Positions 35,301-41,770 of a DNA stretch of 64,000 bases are shown in pieces (position 1 is the first letter of the stretch; each line of letters opens with the position of its first letter). The notes under the pieces are model-generated. The model ran no database searches. It was not told where the DNA came from and was given only the letters and a program-made list of their open reading frames with translations. Both the position numbers and the translations under genes were made by a program. Location of the stretch: positions 58,181,850 to 58,245,849 of the forward strand of contig NC_135714.1 in the NCBI RefSeq assembly GCF_964656455.1. The letters run 5' to 3'. Source of the stretch: Halichoerus grypus (Eukaryota; Chordata; Mammalia; Carnivora; Phocidae).

Positions 35301-36619
35301 TACCTTACCTTTACCAGAAACGCCCCCCCACCCCAACATTTAGTTTCATTACAAATTAGAAATTTACTGAGGAGCTATGAAATAAATAAAGTCTGGAAGG
35401 ACAGATACGGAGAAATAAGACTTACCCCACTATTGTTAGGTTCAGAGCCAATGAACAAGATTAAATATGAGGGTCTTGAGGTTAAGTTTATGGGAAAATT
35501 TCCCACGAAGAAGGATTTAAAAAGTCATGGGTTGCCATAGAAACAAGGATACCAGGCACCTGGGTGGCTCAGATGGTTAGGCGTCTGCCTTGAGCTCAGG
35601 TCGTGATCCCGGGGTCCTAGGATCGACCCCCACATTGGGCTCCCAGCTCAGAGGGAAGTCTGCTTCTCCCCCTGCCTCTGCCTCTCTCCCCTGCTCATGC
35701 TCTCTCTGTCTCTCTCTCTCTCTCAAATGAATAAATAAAATCTAAAAAACAACAACAACAAAGATACCTTAAACTGGGGTGCTCTTTTTAAAAACAAATA
35801 GATTCCAGTCTCTAGATGATTTAGGTGTGGTCTGAGGGTACGAAGAAGGACTAAATTAACCGACTTCTAACCATGTCCCACAGGGTGCTAGGAACTCTTA
35901 GACGTGCAAATCATCTATCACCTACGATTGTGTGTGTGTGTGTGCGCGCACGCGCACGCATGCACTAATCTTAGCAGTGGAGTTCTAGGGGTCCCATTCC
36001 CACTTCACTAAAGGCGAGTTAACTTTTATTGATTTCTCTGGGCTTCCACAAATGACTTTTATTTGAATAAAGACTATACGGGTAAAAATTGGGGAAAACT
36101 TCTGGACTTAGCATAGAGGTCAATACCAGTATGTATGAAGGCAGTAGAGATACTCTGATCAATGTTGGTGATTTTGTTCCTCTTGAGTTCTTATACCTGG
36201 TTATATAATGCTTTAGCATGGGATTCACCTAGGGAAGTTTTAAAATGCAATGAGAGGCTGATGTTGATTATGTTTTTACCCTGCAGCTAAAGAGTCTCAT
36301 ATTTTTGTGAGGAAACAGCAAATTTTTATTTATTCCAAATCTGGGGTCCTGAGAGTGGGAGAGGCATTGCAGTTAGTTAAGTCCTTAAGCTCAGAGACTA
36401 GGCCATGAGAAAGTCTAAGACCTTGAGCTGTGGGCACATTAGAGCCCCTCTCAGGCATGTAACAGGTAAGTCTTAAAGATTTTCTATTTGGGGACCATAG
36501 ATGTTCAGATGCTTTGTTTTGTTTTGTTTCTCTTTTTCTTACAGATGTACTTATTTGCTTTTTCTTTCTAGGGGTCCAAACTGATTGAAAAGTGCCAGTC
36601 TCTCTTGGGAGGCAAATGA
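2238..36619 (+). CDS. ARG: AFP-related albumin-family gene (ARG-like), exons 5-14, 5' partial
   Basis: Ten exons (2238-2370, 5368-5465, 6483-6612, 11963-12177, 13835-13967, 15581-15678, 18308-18446, 20936-21162, 29949-30081, 36572-36619) join in one open frame of 450 codons plus a TGA stop. Their lengths and phases reproduce the albumin/AFP gene plan, and all introns are GT-AG. The protein has the family signature of paired cysteines (CC...C) repeated through domains I (end), II and III. By recalled comparison it is nearer AFP than ALB or afamin, for example [10 protein letters not shown] and EYSRRH. Family members are liver- or yolk-sac-secreted plasma carriers of fatty acids and hydrophobic ligands; a carrier role here is inference. 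Lying 5' to RASSF6, where ARG sits in other mammals beyond AFM, supports the name. Signal peptide, exons 1-4 and promoter are outside the window. No frameshift or premature stop is seen. A recently silenced copy (promoter or exon 1-4 lesion) cannot be excluded. Confidence 0.9.
2395..2570 (-). repeat. MER5A-like hAT relic
   Basis: GACCAGCAGCGTATGCATCA and GGAAATGCAGAATCTGAAGC are the reverse complement of the MER5A core. Starts about 25 bp after the exon 5 donor. Confidence 0.65.
2600..3400 (+). repeat. Ancient interspersed repeat, family not assigned
   Basis: Pattern AACACCCCAAAATTTATTGACT, GGTCAGGAGTTCAGG and TCTGGCTCATG resembles the relic at 40330 with matching block order. A SINE interrupts it at 3053. 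Confidence 0.5.
3053..3250 (+). mobile_element. Carnivore tRNA-derived SINE (CanSINE)
   Basis: Head GGGCACCTGGGTAGCTCAG, CT-rich middle and AAATAAATAAATAAAATC tail. Target-site duplication GAGAGTATATA at 3042-3052 and 3251-3261. Inserted in an older repeat. Confidence 0.95.
4600..4990 (+). repeat. Old LINE-like relic
   Basis: Diverged blocks on the pattern ...ACCAATTTTAGTATATTTCC..., CATTTTTCCATTCACAGATT resemble the relics at 41190 and 47630. Family uncertain. Confidence 0.4.
5368..5465 (+). CDS. ARG: ARG exon 6
   Basis: 98 bp, 32 codons plus two bases, as in ALB and AFP. Acceptor CTTACAG, donor GCAGT|GTAAG. It encodes [20 protein letters not shown] and onward to KAKA, with the single conserved cysteine (HLCEIG, compare AFP HACAVM). 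It is too short and too unlike a stand-alone gene to be found without the family template. Intron 6 that follows is only 1,017 bp. Confidence 0.93.
5466..6482 (+). other. ARG intron 6
   Basis: About 1 kb with no repeat recognised by eye. The short open frames in it match nothing known to me. Confidence 0.75.
6483..6612 (+). CDS. ARG: ARG exon 7
   Basis: 130 bp, one base plus 43 codons. Acceptor TTCTTTCAG, donor GGCAGG|GTGAG. It encodes [20 protein letters not shown] and then the motif [12 protein letters not shown]. This matches AFP TVTKLSQKFTKVNFTEI...HCCRGDVLDC. The NFT glycosylation site of AFP is replaced by DFS here, so that sequon is lost. A SINE starts 57 bp into the following intron. 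Confidence 0.95.
6669..6858 (-). mobile_element. CanSINE
   Basis: Reverse-orientation SINE beginning with a T-run and ending CACCCAGGTGCCCC. Target duplication CTTGCAATTCTT at 6657-6668 and 6859-6870. It starts 57 bp after the exon 7 donor of ARG. Confidence 0.95.
8121..8355 (+). mobile_element. CanSINE with long (AAAAT)n tail
   Basis: GGTGCCTGGGTGGCTCAG head and an extended AAAAT tail. Target duplication AACTATAAAT at 8111-8120 and 8356-8365. Confidence 0.95.
8487..8686 (-). mobile_element. CanSINE, diverged
   Basis: Reverse orientation, T-run, AAGATTTTATTTATTTATTT and terminal CCACCCAGGCATCCC. More diverged than its neighbours; target duplication not clear. Forms an inverted pair with the SINE 130 bp to the left. 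Confidence 0.9.
9525..10385 (+). repeat. MIR split by an L1
   Basis: Two MIR-like halves: 9525-9682 (ending GATGAGGATAACTGAGGC) and 10271-10385 (AGTAGCTTGCTTAAGTCAC, AGAACTCAGGAAGTTTGAC) are collinear once the L1 and one target copy are removed. Confidence 0.7.
9683..10270 (+). mobile_element. 5'-truncated carnivore L1, 3' end
   Basis: Begins in the ORF2 C-terminal coding tail (GAGATCTTGCCATTTGCAAC, GTGGATGGAACTGGAGGGTA) and ends in an A-rich tail. Exact target duplication AACTGAGGCATCGAGAAGC at 9664-9682 and 10271-10289. The 3' UTR contains two related G-rich units (about 9800-9985 and 10050-10245). No intact L1 reading frame. Confidence 0.9.
10600..11153 (-). mobile_element. L1 fragment, antisense
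   Basis: The reverse complement carries the L1 3' UTR G-rich block and the ORF2 tail (reverse of TTTTGATGGCTGAGTAACCTT, here read as ...CCATTATATATATATACC). Strongly complementary to the sense L1 330 bp to the left. Confidence 0.85.
11963..12177 (+). CDS. ARG: ARG exon 8 (start of domain II second half)
   Basis: 215 bp, 71 codons plus two bases, the family size. Acceptor TTTTATAG, donor CAAGA|GTAATA. Read-through would give a stop (GAG TAA) directly at the donor, so splicing is required for the frame. It encodes [20 protein letters not shown], then [12 protein letters not shown] and [12 protein letters not shown] (AFP: IHAENDEKPEGL). NYT is a potential N-glycosylation site. The cysteine in RFVCAQF matches albumin VCKNY and is absent from recalled human AFP. 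Confidence 0.95.
12406..12606 (-). mobile_element. L1 3' UTR fragment, antisense
   Basis: T-rich tail followed by CAATGATTCATCAGTCTTAT and the reversed block GTCCATCACCCAGTTACTGC, a carnivore L1 3' end. About 230 bp after ARG exon 8. Confidence 0.8.
13150..13700 (+). repeat. Two MIR-like fragments
   Basis: AAGCCACTTAATTTCCTTAGG (about 13150-13280) and GACTTTGGAAAAATCACG (about 13590-13700) match the conserved MIR core in plus orientation. Confidence 0.5.
13835..13967 (+). CDS. ARG: ARG exon 9
   Basis: 133 bp, one base plus 44 codons. Acceptor GGATACAG, donor CATGGG|GTAAAT. It encodes [20 protein letters not shown] and then [12 protein letters not shown]. The block aligns without gaps to AFP [20 protein letters not shown]...EKCFQTENPLEC and to albumin FLYEYARRHPDY. 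The doubled cysteine, single in recalled human AFP, is present as in albumin. Confidence 0.96.
14700..14900 (+). repeat. MIR-like fragment
   Basis: TTGATCCTCACACCAGCCC, TTGTAGATGAAAGTATTGAG and AACTTCACACAGGCAGTAAG follow the MIR consensus order. Confidence 0.65.
15581..15678 (+). CDS. ARG: ARG exon 10
   Basis: 98 bp, 32 codons plus two bases. Acceptor TATTTTCCAG, donor GACTG|GTAGGC. It encodes [20 protein letters not shown] and then [12 protein letters not shown]; the split codon reads W. The single cysteine ([10 protein letters not shown]) matches AFP RSCGLFQKLG and albumin NCELFEQLG. Confidence 0.94.
16661..16854 (-). mobile_element. CanSINE
   Basis: Reverse orientation. Imperfect target duplication of about 16 bp (AAGAAATAAACCTTTG / AAGAAAAAAACCTTTG) on the two sides. 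Confidence 0.95.
16980..17018 (+). repeat. (AAAT)n(ACAT)n microsatellite
   Basis: About six AAAT units pass into four ACAT units. A typical slippage tract in ARG intron 10. Confidence 0.9.
17130..17310 (+). repeat. MER5A-like hAT relic
   Basis: GTGGTTCTCAAAATTTAGAG, GAATTTGCATTCCTAACAAG and TAGAACCACCA follow MER5A from end to end. Confidence 0.75.
17440..17960 (+). repeat. Old L2-like LINE relic
   Basis: CACCTGGATTTCTGGAATGG and ATTAGGATGTGAGCCCTGTG are typical of the L2 3' region. Diverged; family call tentative. Confidence 0.45.
18308..18446 (+). CDS. ARG: ARG exon 11 (domain III start)
   Basis: 139 bp, one base plus 46 codons, the exact family size. Acceptor TTCTTTCAG, donor GACTCG|GTAAGT. 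It encodes [20 protein letters not shown] and then [14 protein letters not shown]. The YTKK motif keeps the tyrosine equivalent to albumin Tyr411, but the preceding albumin Arg410 is leucine here and alanine in AFP. Confidence 0.96.
18530..19600 (-). repeat. Ancient LTR-retrotransposon-like relic
   Basis: A long diverged block (GGGCTCAGTCCTACAAGACT, CACCTCATTAGAACAAAAGA) of a type frequent in placental genomes and likely of ERVL/MaLR class. Orientation and family are not certain. No retroviral coding sequence was seen. Confidence 0.35.
20936..21162 (+). CDS. ARG: ARG exon 12, one codon longer than the family norm
   Basis: 227 bp instead of the usual 224: 75 codons plus two bases, donor CAAAA|GTAAGA. 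It encodes [20 protein letters not shown], then [29 protein letters not shown] and NLCKAQ. The extra residue falls in the loop after NGTY, where AFP has TYVPPAFSDDKF; an additional cysteine (LSC) sits in the same loop. NGT is a sequon. The acceptor (CTTCTGGGAAAG) has purines just before the AG and looks weak, but homology on both sides fixes the boundary. Confidence 0.93.
23600..23800 (+). repeat. MIR-like fragment
   Basis: GGTAACTGAGGCTCAGAAGG is the MIR core, followed by GATCATGCAACAGGTAAACA. Confidence 0.65.
23876..24108 (+). mobile_element. CanSINE, older subfamily
   Basis: CGCCTGGGTGGCTCAGTTGG head, then a divergent TCCAACTCCTGATTTCAG body that marks a different subfamily. Target duplication ACACTGAACTCTT / ACACTGAGCTCTT. 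Confidence 0.93.
25590..25800 (+). repeat. MIR-like fragment
   Basis: GATAAAGGTCAGAGAGGTTA and the preceding TATGCCAGTTACTGTACTC follow the MIR order. Confidence 0.65.
27240..27430 (+). mobile_element. CanSINE, first of a tandem pair
   Basis: Flanked by AGGTAACTG on both sides (27231-27239 and 27432-27440). Body resembles the SINE at 3053 (GACTGCCTTCGGCTCAGG, TCGGCAGGGAG). The head carries an extra GCGTG. Confidence 0.94.
27440..27642 (+). mobile_element. CanSINE, second of a tandem pair
   Basis: A different subtype (CAGTCGTTAAGCATCTGCC), inserted at the same AGGTAACTG target; a third copy of the target follows at 27643-27651. Confidence 0.94.
28104..28302 (+). mobile_element. CanSINE
   Basis: GGGTGCCTGGGTGGTTCATT head and AAATAAATAAATAAAATC tail. 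Target duplication AAATCATTA on both sides. Confidence 0.94.
29949..30081 (+). CDS. ARG: ARG exon 13
   Basis: 133 bp, one base plus 44 codons. Acceptor TGATTCAG, donor AAAGAG|GTATCT. It encodes [20 protein letters not shown], then [20 protein letters not shown]. It is nearly collinear with AFP [20 protein letters not shown]...[20 protein letters not shown]. It follows the longest ARG intron visible (8.8 kb). Confidence 0.96.
30786..30962 (+). mobile_element. CanSINE with internal deletion
   Basis: The usual CCCAGGGTCCTGGGATCGAG block is missing between CATGATCCC and CACATTGGG. Target duplication AAATTCACGGAGGGG / AAATTCATGGAGGGG. Confidence 0.94.
31260..31510 (-). repeat. hAT-type DNA transposon relic
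   Basis: GGGCAGGCAAACTACAGCCC at the left and AAGTTTACTGACTTCCAG at the right are the ends of a common non-autonomous mammalian transposon. Exact family not assigned. Confidence 0.55.
32046..32235 (+). repeat. MER5A-like hAT relic
   Basis: CAGTGATTCTGAAATGTTAG to TTTCAGAATCACTCTG, with ATTTCTAACAAGTTCCCAGG inside. Nearly complete. Confidence 0.8.
35554..35759 (+). mobile_element. CanSINE
   Basis: GGCACCTGGGTGGCTCAGAT head, CT-rich (TCTC)n section and AACAACAACAAC end. Target duplication AAGGATACC / AAAGATACC. Confidence 0.93.
35930..35962 (+). repeat. Alternating TG/CG tract
   Basis: TGTGTGTGTGTGTG followed by CGCGCACGCGCACGCATGC. Strict purine-pyrimidine alternation for about 30 bases. 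Confidence 0.9.
36572..36619 (+). CDS. ARG: ARG exon 14, C-terminus and stop
   Basis: Acceptor TTTCTTTCTAG, then [15 protein letters not shown] and TGA at 36617-36619. AFP ends GQKLISKTRAALGV, so reading frame and length agree. The cysteine in EKCQS is extra. In ALB and AFP this exon ends a few bases after the stop, at CTCAG or TTCAG followed by a GT donor, with the UTR continuing in exon 15. Here the equivalent TTCCAG at 36621-36626 is followed by AAAATA, not GT, so the 3' UTR must be organised differently. Confidence 0.92.
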   Translation, partial: GSKLIEKCQSLLGGK

Positions 36620-37639
36620 TTCCAGAAAATAGAGTCTTTGCTGAGATCTGCCTTTTATTTTTCATGGGTAATGAAACTCATGTCTAATATCCAAAATACA
36701 AATCAACAACATCATTTTTCAGCCACTCACAATGTTACTCAAGGATCCTCGCCAGGCTACACCAAATCTCTCCTTTCCTACTTAGCAGAGAAATCTACTT
36801 CTCGTAACCCTTATACAACCAGCTTCCATTCTTCCTTTCTCCCAGAAGCTTTCAGCTTCTCAGGAGCAGCACCAGAAATATGAAATCAAGGGGATCTTTC
36901 AAAACCTCAGGTAGATGCAATGGGCTGTCACATCTCGCTGGGAACTGGCTGCTGGGTTTCCAAAATGAAAAAGACCCAAGTGCAGCTTTGAAGTTTCTGT
37001 CTATACCACTGCTGGAAATGATCATTGAACTAAATGGAATGTGCTCTATAATAAGTTACCTTTATAATTGCCTTGACTTTTTTTTTTTTTTTCTGAAGGT
37101 GTGGAACTGGGAAGGTACTTGGAACCACTCATAACATTCATTCATTGAGCAGATTTTTAGTGGGTATCTGCTGTGTACGAGGCACGGTTCTAGGAGCTCG
37201 TGACATATCGGTGACCAAACAGAACAGAACAAAATCCCTATCTTCATAAAGTTTACCTTCGGGTGGAGCTTGGTGAAAACATGTCTTTCCTTCTTTTTGC
37301 CTCTTTCTTTCGCCATCAGTTAGACTCGAACTAATCAGGACTTTGCCTTGTGCCTATGGCATTGAGCGCATTATGAAATCAAGAAAATATTTAACATTCT
37401 GTTTGCCAAGAGTCTTTGAGTTACTAGCAAAGCTCCACAAGGTCAGGACTGAGGTGAGGAATAGGTCCTGTGGGCCGTACATAGTCTCCTACGTGCTAGA
37501 TAAGTCTCCTTTTGCAACAGCCTGTGTCCCAAAGACACATAGTTAGACTTAACTTCCGGCTCGTTTGTGTCGCCGGCTGCCGTGCTAACTAGCATGGTGC
37601 TAGTGTTGTAAGTTTTTACCTGGGAAAAACTCATTTGGT

Positions 37640-37790
37640 CCTCATCACAAGCTAATGAGGCATGTACTATTATTAACCTTCCCATTCTACAGACCAAGAC
37701 ACTGAGTGCAGAGAGGTTAAGTAACTTGCCCAGGTATTCACTGGTGGTTTGGAACCAGGATTCCAATCTAGACCATTCAGCTCCAGAAAC
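37640..37790 (+). repeat. MIR-like fragment
   Basis: TTCTACAGACCAAGACACTG and GAGAGGTTAAGTAACTTGCC match the MIR core closely. Confidence 0.7.
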
Positions 37791-38079
37791 TGGGCTCTTC
37801 ACTAGGGCATTAGTGCTCCTTTGTCATGTCAGGGAACATCATTGTCTGGAGACTCAATGCCAGAGAAATCTCCCTGAAGCACTCGTTGCAAATTGTTCGC
37901 GGTTTTCTCTTCACAGTGTTGAGGCGACAATAGCTGATTCTTTCCGTGAACAGTTGTCTCCCTTAACCATTGACTCTGCAATTAAAGCCTCAGCCTTGGA
38001 AGAATTCCTCACATGTTCATGCAGTTTCTCCTTCTTTCCTGTCCATCTCATTCTCTCTCTCATATCTCTTTTCTCTAAT

Positions 38080-38150
38080 ATATATGTATATAAAATATAT
38101 ACGTATGTATATATATAATATATATGTTATATATATATTATATATTTTTG
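38080..38150. repeat. AT-rich palindromic tract
   Basis: Imperfect TATATA/ACGTATG blocks that can pair with themselves; typical of a degenerated (TA)n microsatellite. Confidence 0.8.
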
Positions 38151-38491
38151 GTATGTGTGCTCTCTTCTCTAAATTTTTAAATTGACCTCTGACCTCCTTA
38201 ACCCATTTTTCCCATCTCTTCACCTTTTATTTTTACCCTATATATATGATGCTGACAATGGAACCCAGGGACCCTGATATTTATTAATTTGAGCTTTCAG
38301 TGATGATTTGTAACAGTAGTCTTCTCCCCAGAAATCTTGGCATAAATGACATAATGAACTTAATCATTTGGACTTTTATTTTTCCAGATTGTTTTTGTGT
38401 ATAACAAAAACTAAGCAGTAATATTTTAGTGCTTACTAAATAAGTGAGTTATTTTGATTATAAAAAAAATTTAATCCTCATTATAGTACAC

Positions 38492-38702
38492 TTTATTTAT
38501 TTATTTATTTATTTATTTTATTTTATTTGAGAGAGAAAGCATACACACACACAAGTGGGAGGAGGGATGGGGGAGAGAGGGAAAGGGACAAGCTGACTCC
38601 CCGCTAAGGGTGAATCCTGACACAGGGTTCAATCCCAGGACACTGAGATCATGACCTGAGCCAAAGTGAGATGCTTACCTGACAGAGCCACCCAGGTGCC
38701 CC
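38492..38702 (-). mobile_element. CanSINE, diverged
   Basis: Reverse orientation with a long TTTATTTATT tail and terminal GCCACCCAGGTGCCC. Lies between ARG and RASSF6. Confidence 0.92.
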
Positions 38703-39379
38703 CACTTCACTTGATTTTAAAGAGTTTTTCCTCACTCCAGTGATTTCAACATGTTCATATACATTAGCAAATTAGATCCAAAGAAACGTTTAAGTTCCTA
38801 TGTATTCCATACACTGCTAGGTGCTATAGAGCATAACATGAATATACTAAAATCAGATAACTAATGAATTTATACAAGACACAATCACATAAGGAATTAT
38901 AACAAAAGGCAGATTTCAAACTCCCAGTGTCACAAGAGCAGAGCTGACTGATAATGTGATGCCCAGGAGTCTAAGATCACACATTGTCACAGAGACCAGG
39001 AAAAGTCACGGAGGGAGTGACCATGGCCAAGGACTAGAAACTGGGCAGGGTTTAAACAGATAGAGATGTGGTGGGGTGTGAGGTATTTCGAGGAATGGTG
39101 AGTGATTCAGTTTGGCTGGTTTTAAGACAAGAGGTAAGTAGTTGTGGGCAGTAAGACCTAGTGGAAGATAGGGATACAATGGTGGCTGGGGGCATACTGT
39201 AGTTTAATTACAACAAGAGCTAAAATTTATCACACGTGTTACATGTAAAGTGCCACCTTTGGCACGTGTTACTCCTGCAACTCCCACAACTGTCCACTGA
39301 AGTAGATTGTCACCTGTCCACTGCGACTGAGAGAGTGTAGTTGAGAGTGAGGTCATAGATGATAGCGGTTAAAATGGTG

Positions 39380-39600
39380 GATTCTGGAGCGTGATTCAAA
39401 TCCTACCTAGCTCTTCTACTAAAGACCTTAGCAAATCTCTTATCTTCTCCATGGCTTGTTTTCTTCTTCATCTATAAAATTGGGTTGAAAGGGTCATTTC
39501 TTCGTGGGACTATAATAAACACTAAATCAGCTGATATATGTAAAGCTTAAAACACTTCTTGGCAAGTGGCAAGTGCTATTAGTGTGAGTAATCTGAAATT
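39380..39600 (+). repeat. MIR-like fragment
   Basis: GATTCAAATCCTACCTAGCTC, CTCTTATCTTCTCCATGGC and CATCTATAAAATTGGGTTG are MIR blocks. Confidence 0.6.
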
Positions 39601-40329
39601 GCTGCTTTTGTAGGTTAAATCTTGACAATTTCAAATGGCTCAATCTAATAGGTGTTAGCTATTCTTATTTAGAAGACAAATGGGTGCCATTGAGGGTTTT
39701 GTCCTAACTGCATCCCATTCCTCTCCTTTCACATGTAGATATAGCAACATCACACTTACACCTGCCATCTTTTCTACCTCATCAACTGCCTTGAAAATGG
39801 ACTTTCTCCTTCAGTTCCTGAAACCGACATGAAGGGCCCTAAACAAAATTCCATAGCAACACTGCCTAACTGAATATTTCATATAGCCAAGAGATAATAA
39901 AATATACCACCAAATTTGGGGAAACCAGACAGAAAAGATTCTATATTTTTTTAGCTACCAGGTCAGATTTGTGAAAAGGAGGCATATATACAGGAGATTT
40001 TTAGAAAAAAATATTTCCTGTAACTCATTCACTCATTCTTTTACTCACTGATTCACTAGGTCATTAAGTCTTTTATTCAGTTGATTTTTATCAAGCGCAT
40101 CCTCTACACAAGACACAACATTAAGTACAGTGAAGTATACAAAGATGAATGTAACAGGTCCTCTACCATTAATAAGTATTAACATTATCTAGGATCGAAT
40201 TTGAACTAATATGTAACTGGTAGTGAAATATTCGAGCCACCGAGAACAAGGATAAAGAGTTTTATGACAAAAGTTTATGTTCTCGTATTATGCAAAGATG
40301 CTTCCGAATAAATTTTTGTCTCAGAAATT

Positions 40330-40860
40330 GTATTGGTTATCTATTGCTATGTAACAAATTACCCTAAAATTTAGCATCAACAAACATTTCTTATCTCATA
40401 GGTTTTCTGAGGATCGGGAATCCAGGAGTGGGTTAGCTGGGTTTTCTGGCTCAGGGTCTCTCAGGAGGTTGTAGTCAAACGGTTAGATAAGGCTATGTCA
40501 TCTGAAGGCTTGACTGGGGCCAGCACACGGGGCCAGGAGGCCTTGGTTGTTGCAGACTTTGGCAAAGGTCTCCGTTCCCATCATGCAGGCCTTTCTCCAG
40601 GGCTGCTCCCAGCATGGTAGTTGGCTTCCCCAAGAGCCCGTGATCCAAGAGAGTGAGCAAGGAGGATGCTACAGTGCTATGTGACCTAGCCCCAGAGTCA
40701 CACACTGTCACTTCTGCTTTCCTCTATTCATCAGGATTGAGGCCCTAAGTCCGGTCCATTTGCAAGGTGAGGAGGATTAGGTCCTACCTCTTGAAAGGAG
40801 GAATATCAAAGGCTTTATGAATATATTTTAAAACTACCACAGAAGTGAAGTTAATGTCTT
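40330..40860 (+). repeat. Ancient interspersed repeat, family not assigned
   Basis: CTATTGCTATGTAACAAATT, TGGCTCAGGGTCTCTCAGG and TTAAAACTACCACA mark a common eutherian element about 500 bp long. Related to the block at 2600. Confidence 0.6.
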
Positions 40861-40936
40861 ACTAAATACTTTGATGTTTTTGCATCTAGTAGAACTCTGT
40901 GCTTACATGTACTTGCTACTTTTTGTTAGTAACTTT

Positions 40937-41150
40937 CTTTTTTAAAGATTTTATTTATTTATTTTAGAGAGAGAGAGTGTGAGCAGGGGGAGGAGTAGAG
41001 GAGGAGGGAGAAGGAAGGGGAAAGAATCTCAAGCAGATTCTACACTGAACGCAGAGCCCAATGTGGGGCTCCATCTCAAGACCTTGCAATCATGACCTGA
41101 GTGGAAAGCAAGAGTCAGACGCTTAACCAACTGAGCCACCCAGGCGCCCC
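40937..41150 (-). mobile_element. CanSINE
   Basis: Reverse orientation, ends CCACCCAGGCGCCCC. Target duplication about TTAGTAACTTTC / TTGGTAACTTTC. Confidence 0.94.
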
Positions 41151-41189
41151 TGGTTGGTAACTTTCTAATCATAACTTTTCTATTCCAAA

Positions 41190-41770
41190 TTTGAAAAGTA
41201 ACACGTGTTGATTATAGAATATTTAATAAGCATGGAAAAATAAGAAATGATTCACCCGTAATTCTATAACCCAGATATAACCATATTTAATGTGTTTTTG
41301 CTTTGTATGTAGTGTACACACACACACACACACATACATAAACATTTTATGGGTAAGAGATATTTTGAATATTTGTATGTATATTCTTACTTAGATACGT
41401 AAGAAGAATTTTCTTCTATAATTAAAGTTTATTTGGAAACATAATTCTAATAGCTGCATACCATTCTTGGGGAAATTTTTTCCCCTTCTTTAATCATTTC
41501 TTTCTATTTTTGATCATTTAGGTTATTTTCTTCCTTTTACCACAATAGCAATATAATAAGTATCTTTGCATAATGTCTTTGTATGCCTGATTATTTCAAT
41601 ATAAGATCCTGTAAGTTGAATTATAGGATGAACTACCAAATTGCTTTCAAGAAAAGTTATATCCATTCGTATTTCTACCAGTAGCTGGAGTGGTTATCTC
41701 ATTGTAATTTATTGAGTATTTAGTATCATTTCTTAATCTTTGCTAATAGACCAAAAGTATTTTATTGACT
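41190..41770 (+). repeat. Old LINE-like relic
   Basis: AATTCTATAACCCAGATATAA, GCTGCATACCATTCTTGGGG and CAAATTGCTTTCAAGAAAAG recur in the relic at 47630. Contains a short AC repeat near 41320. Confidence 0.45.

Larger units (their letters stand above)
30082..36571 (+). other. ARG intron 13 (6.5 kb)
   Basis: Contains two SINEs (30786 and 35554), a hAT-like relic (about 31260-31510), a MER5A relic (about 32046-32230) and a TG/CG alternating tract (about 35930-35960). The AT-rich stretch 32300-35150 has no feature I can name. Confidence 0.75.

Noticed and set aside
2238..36619. That the albumin-family gene is AFP, AFM or ALB itself
   Set aside because: The residues differ throughout from recalled AFP, AFM and ALB (for example the C-terminus [15 protein letters not shown]), and the adjacent gene is RASSF6, not another cluster member.
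37443..38118. Overlapping 119- and 130-codon frames on opposite strands
   Set aside because: They coincide with a MIR relic and an AT microsatellite.
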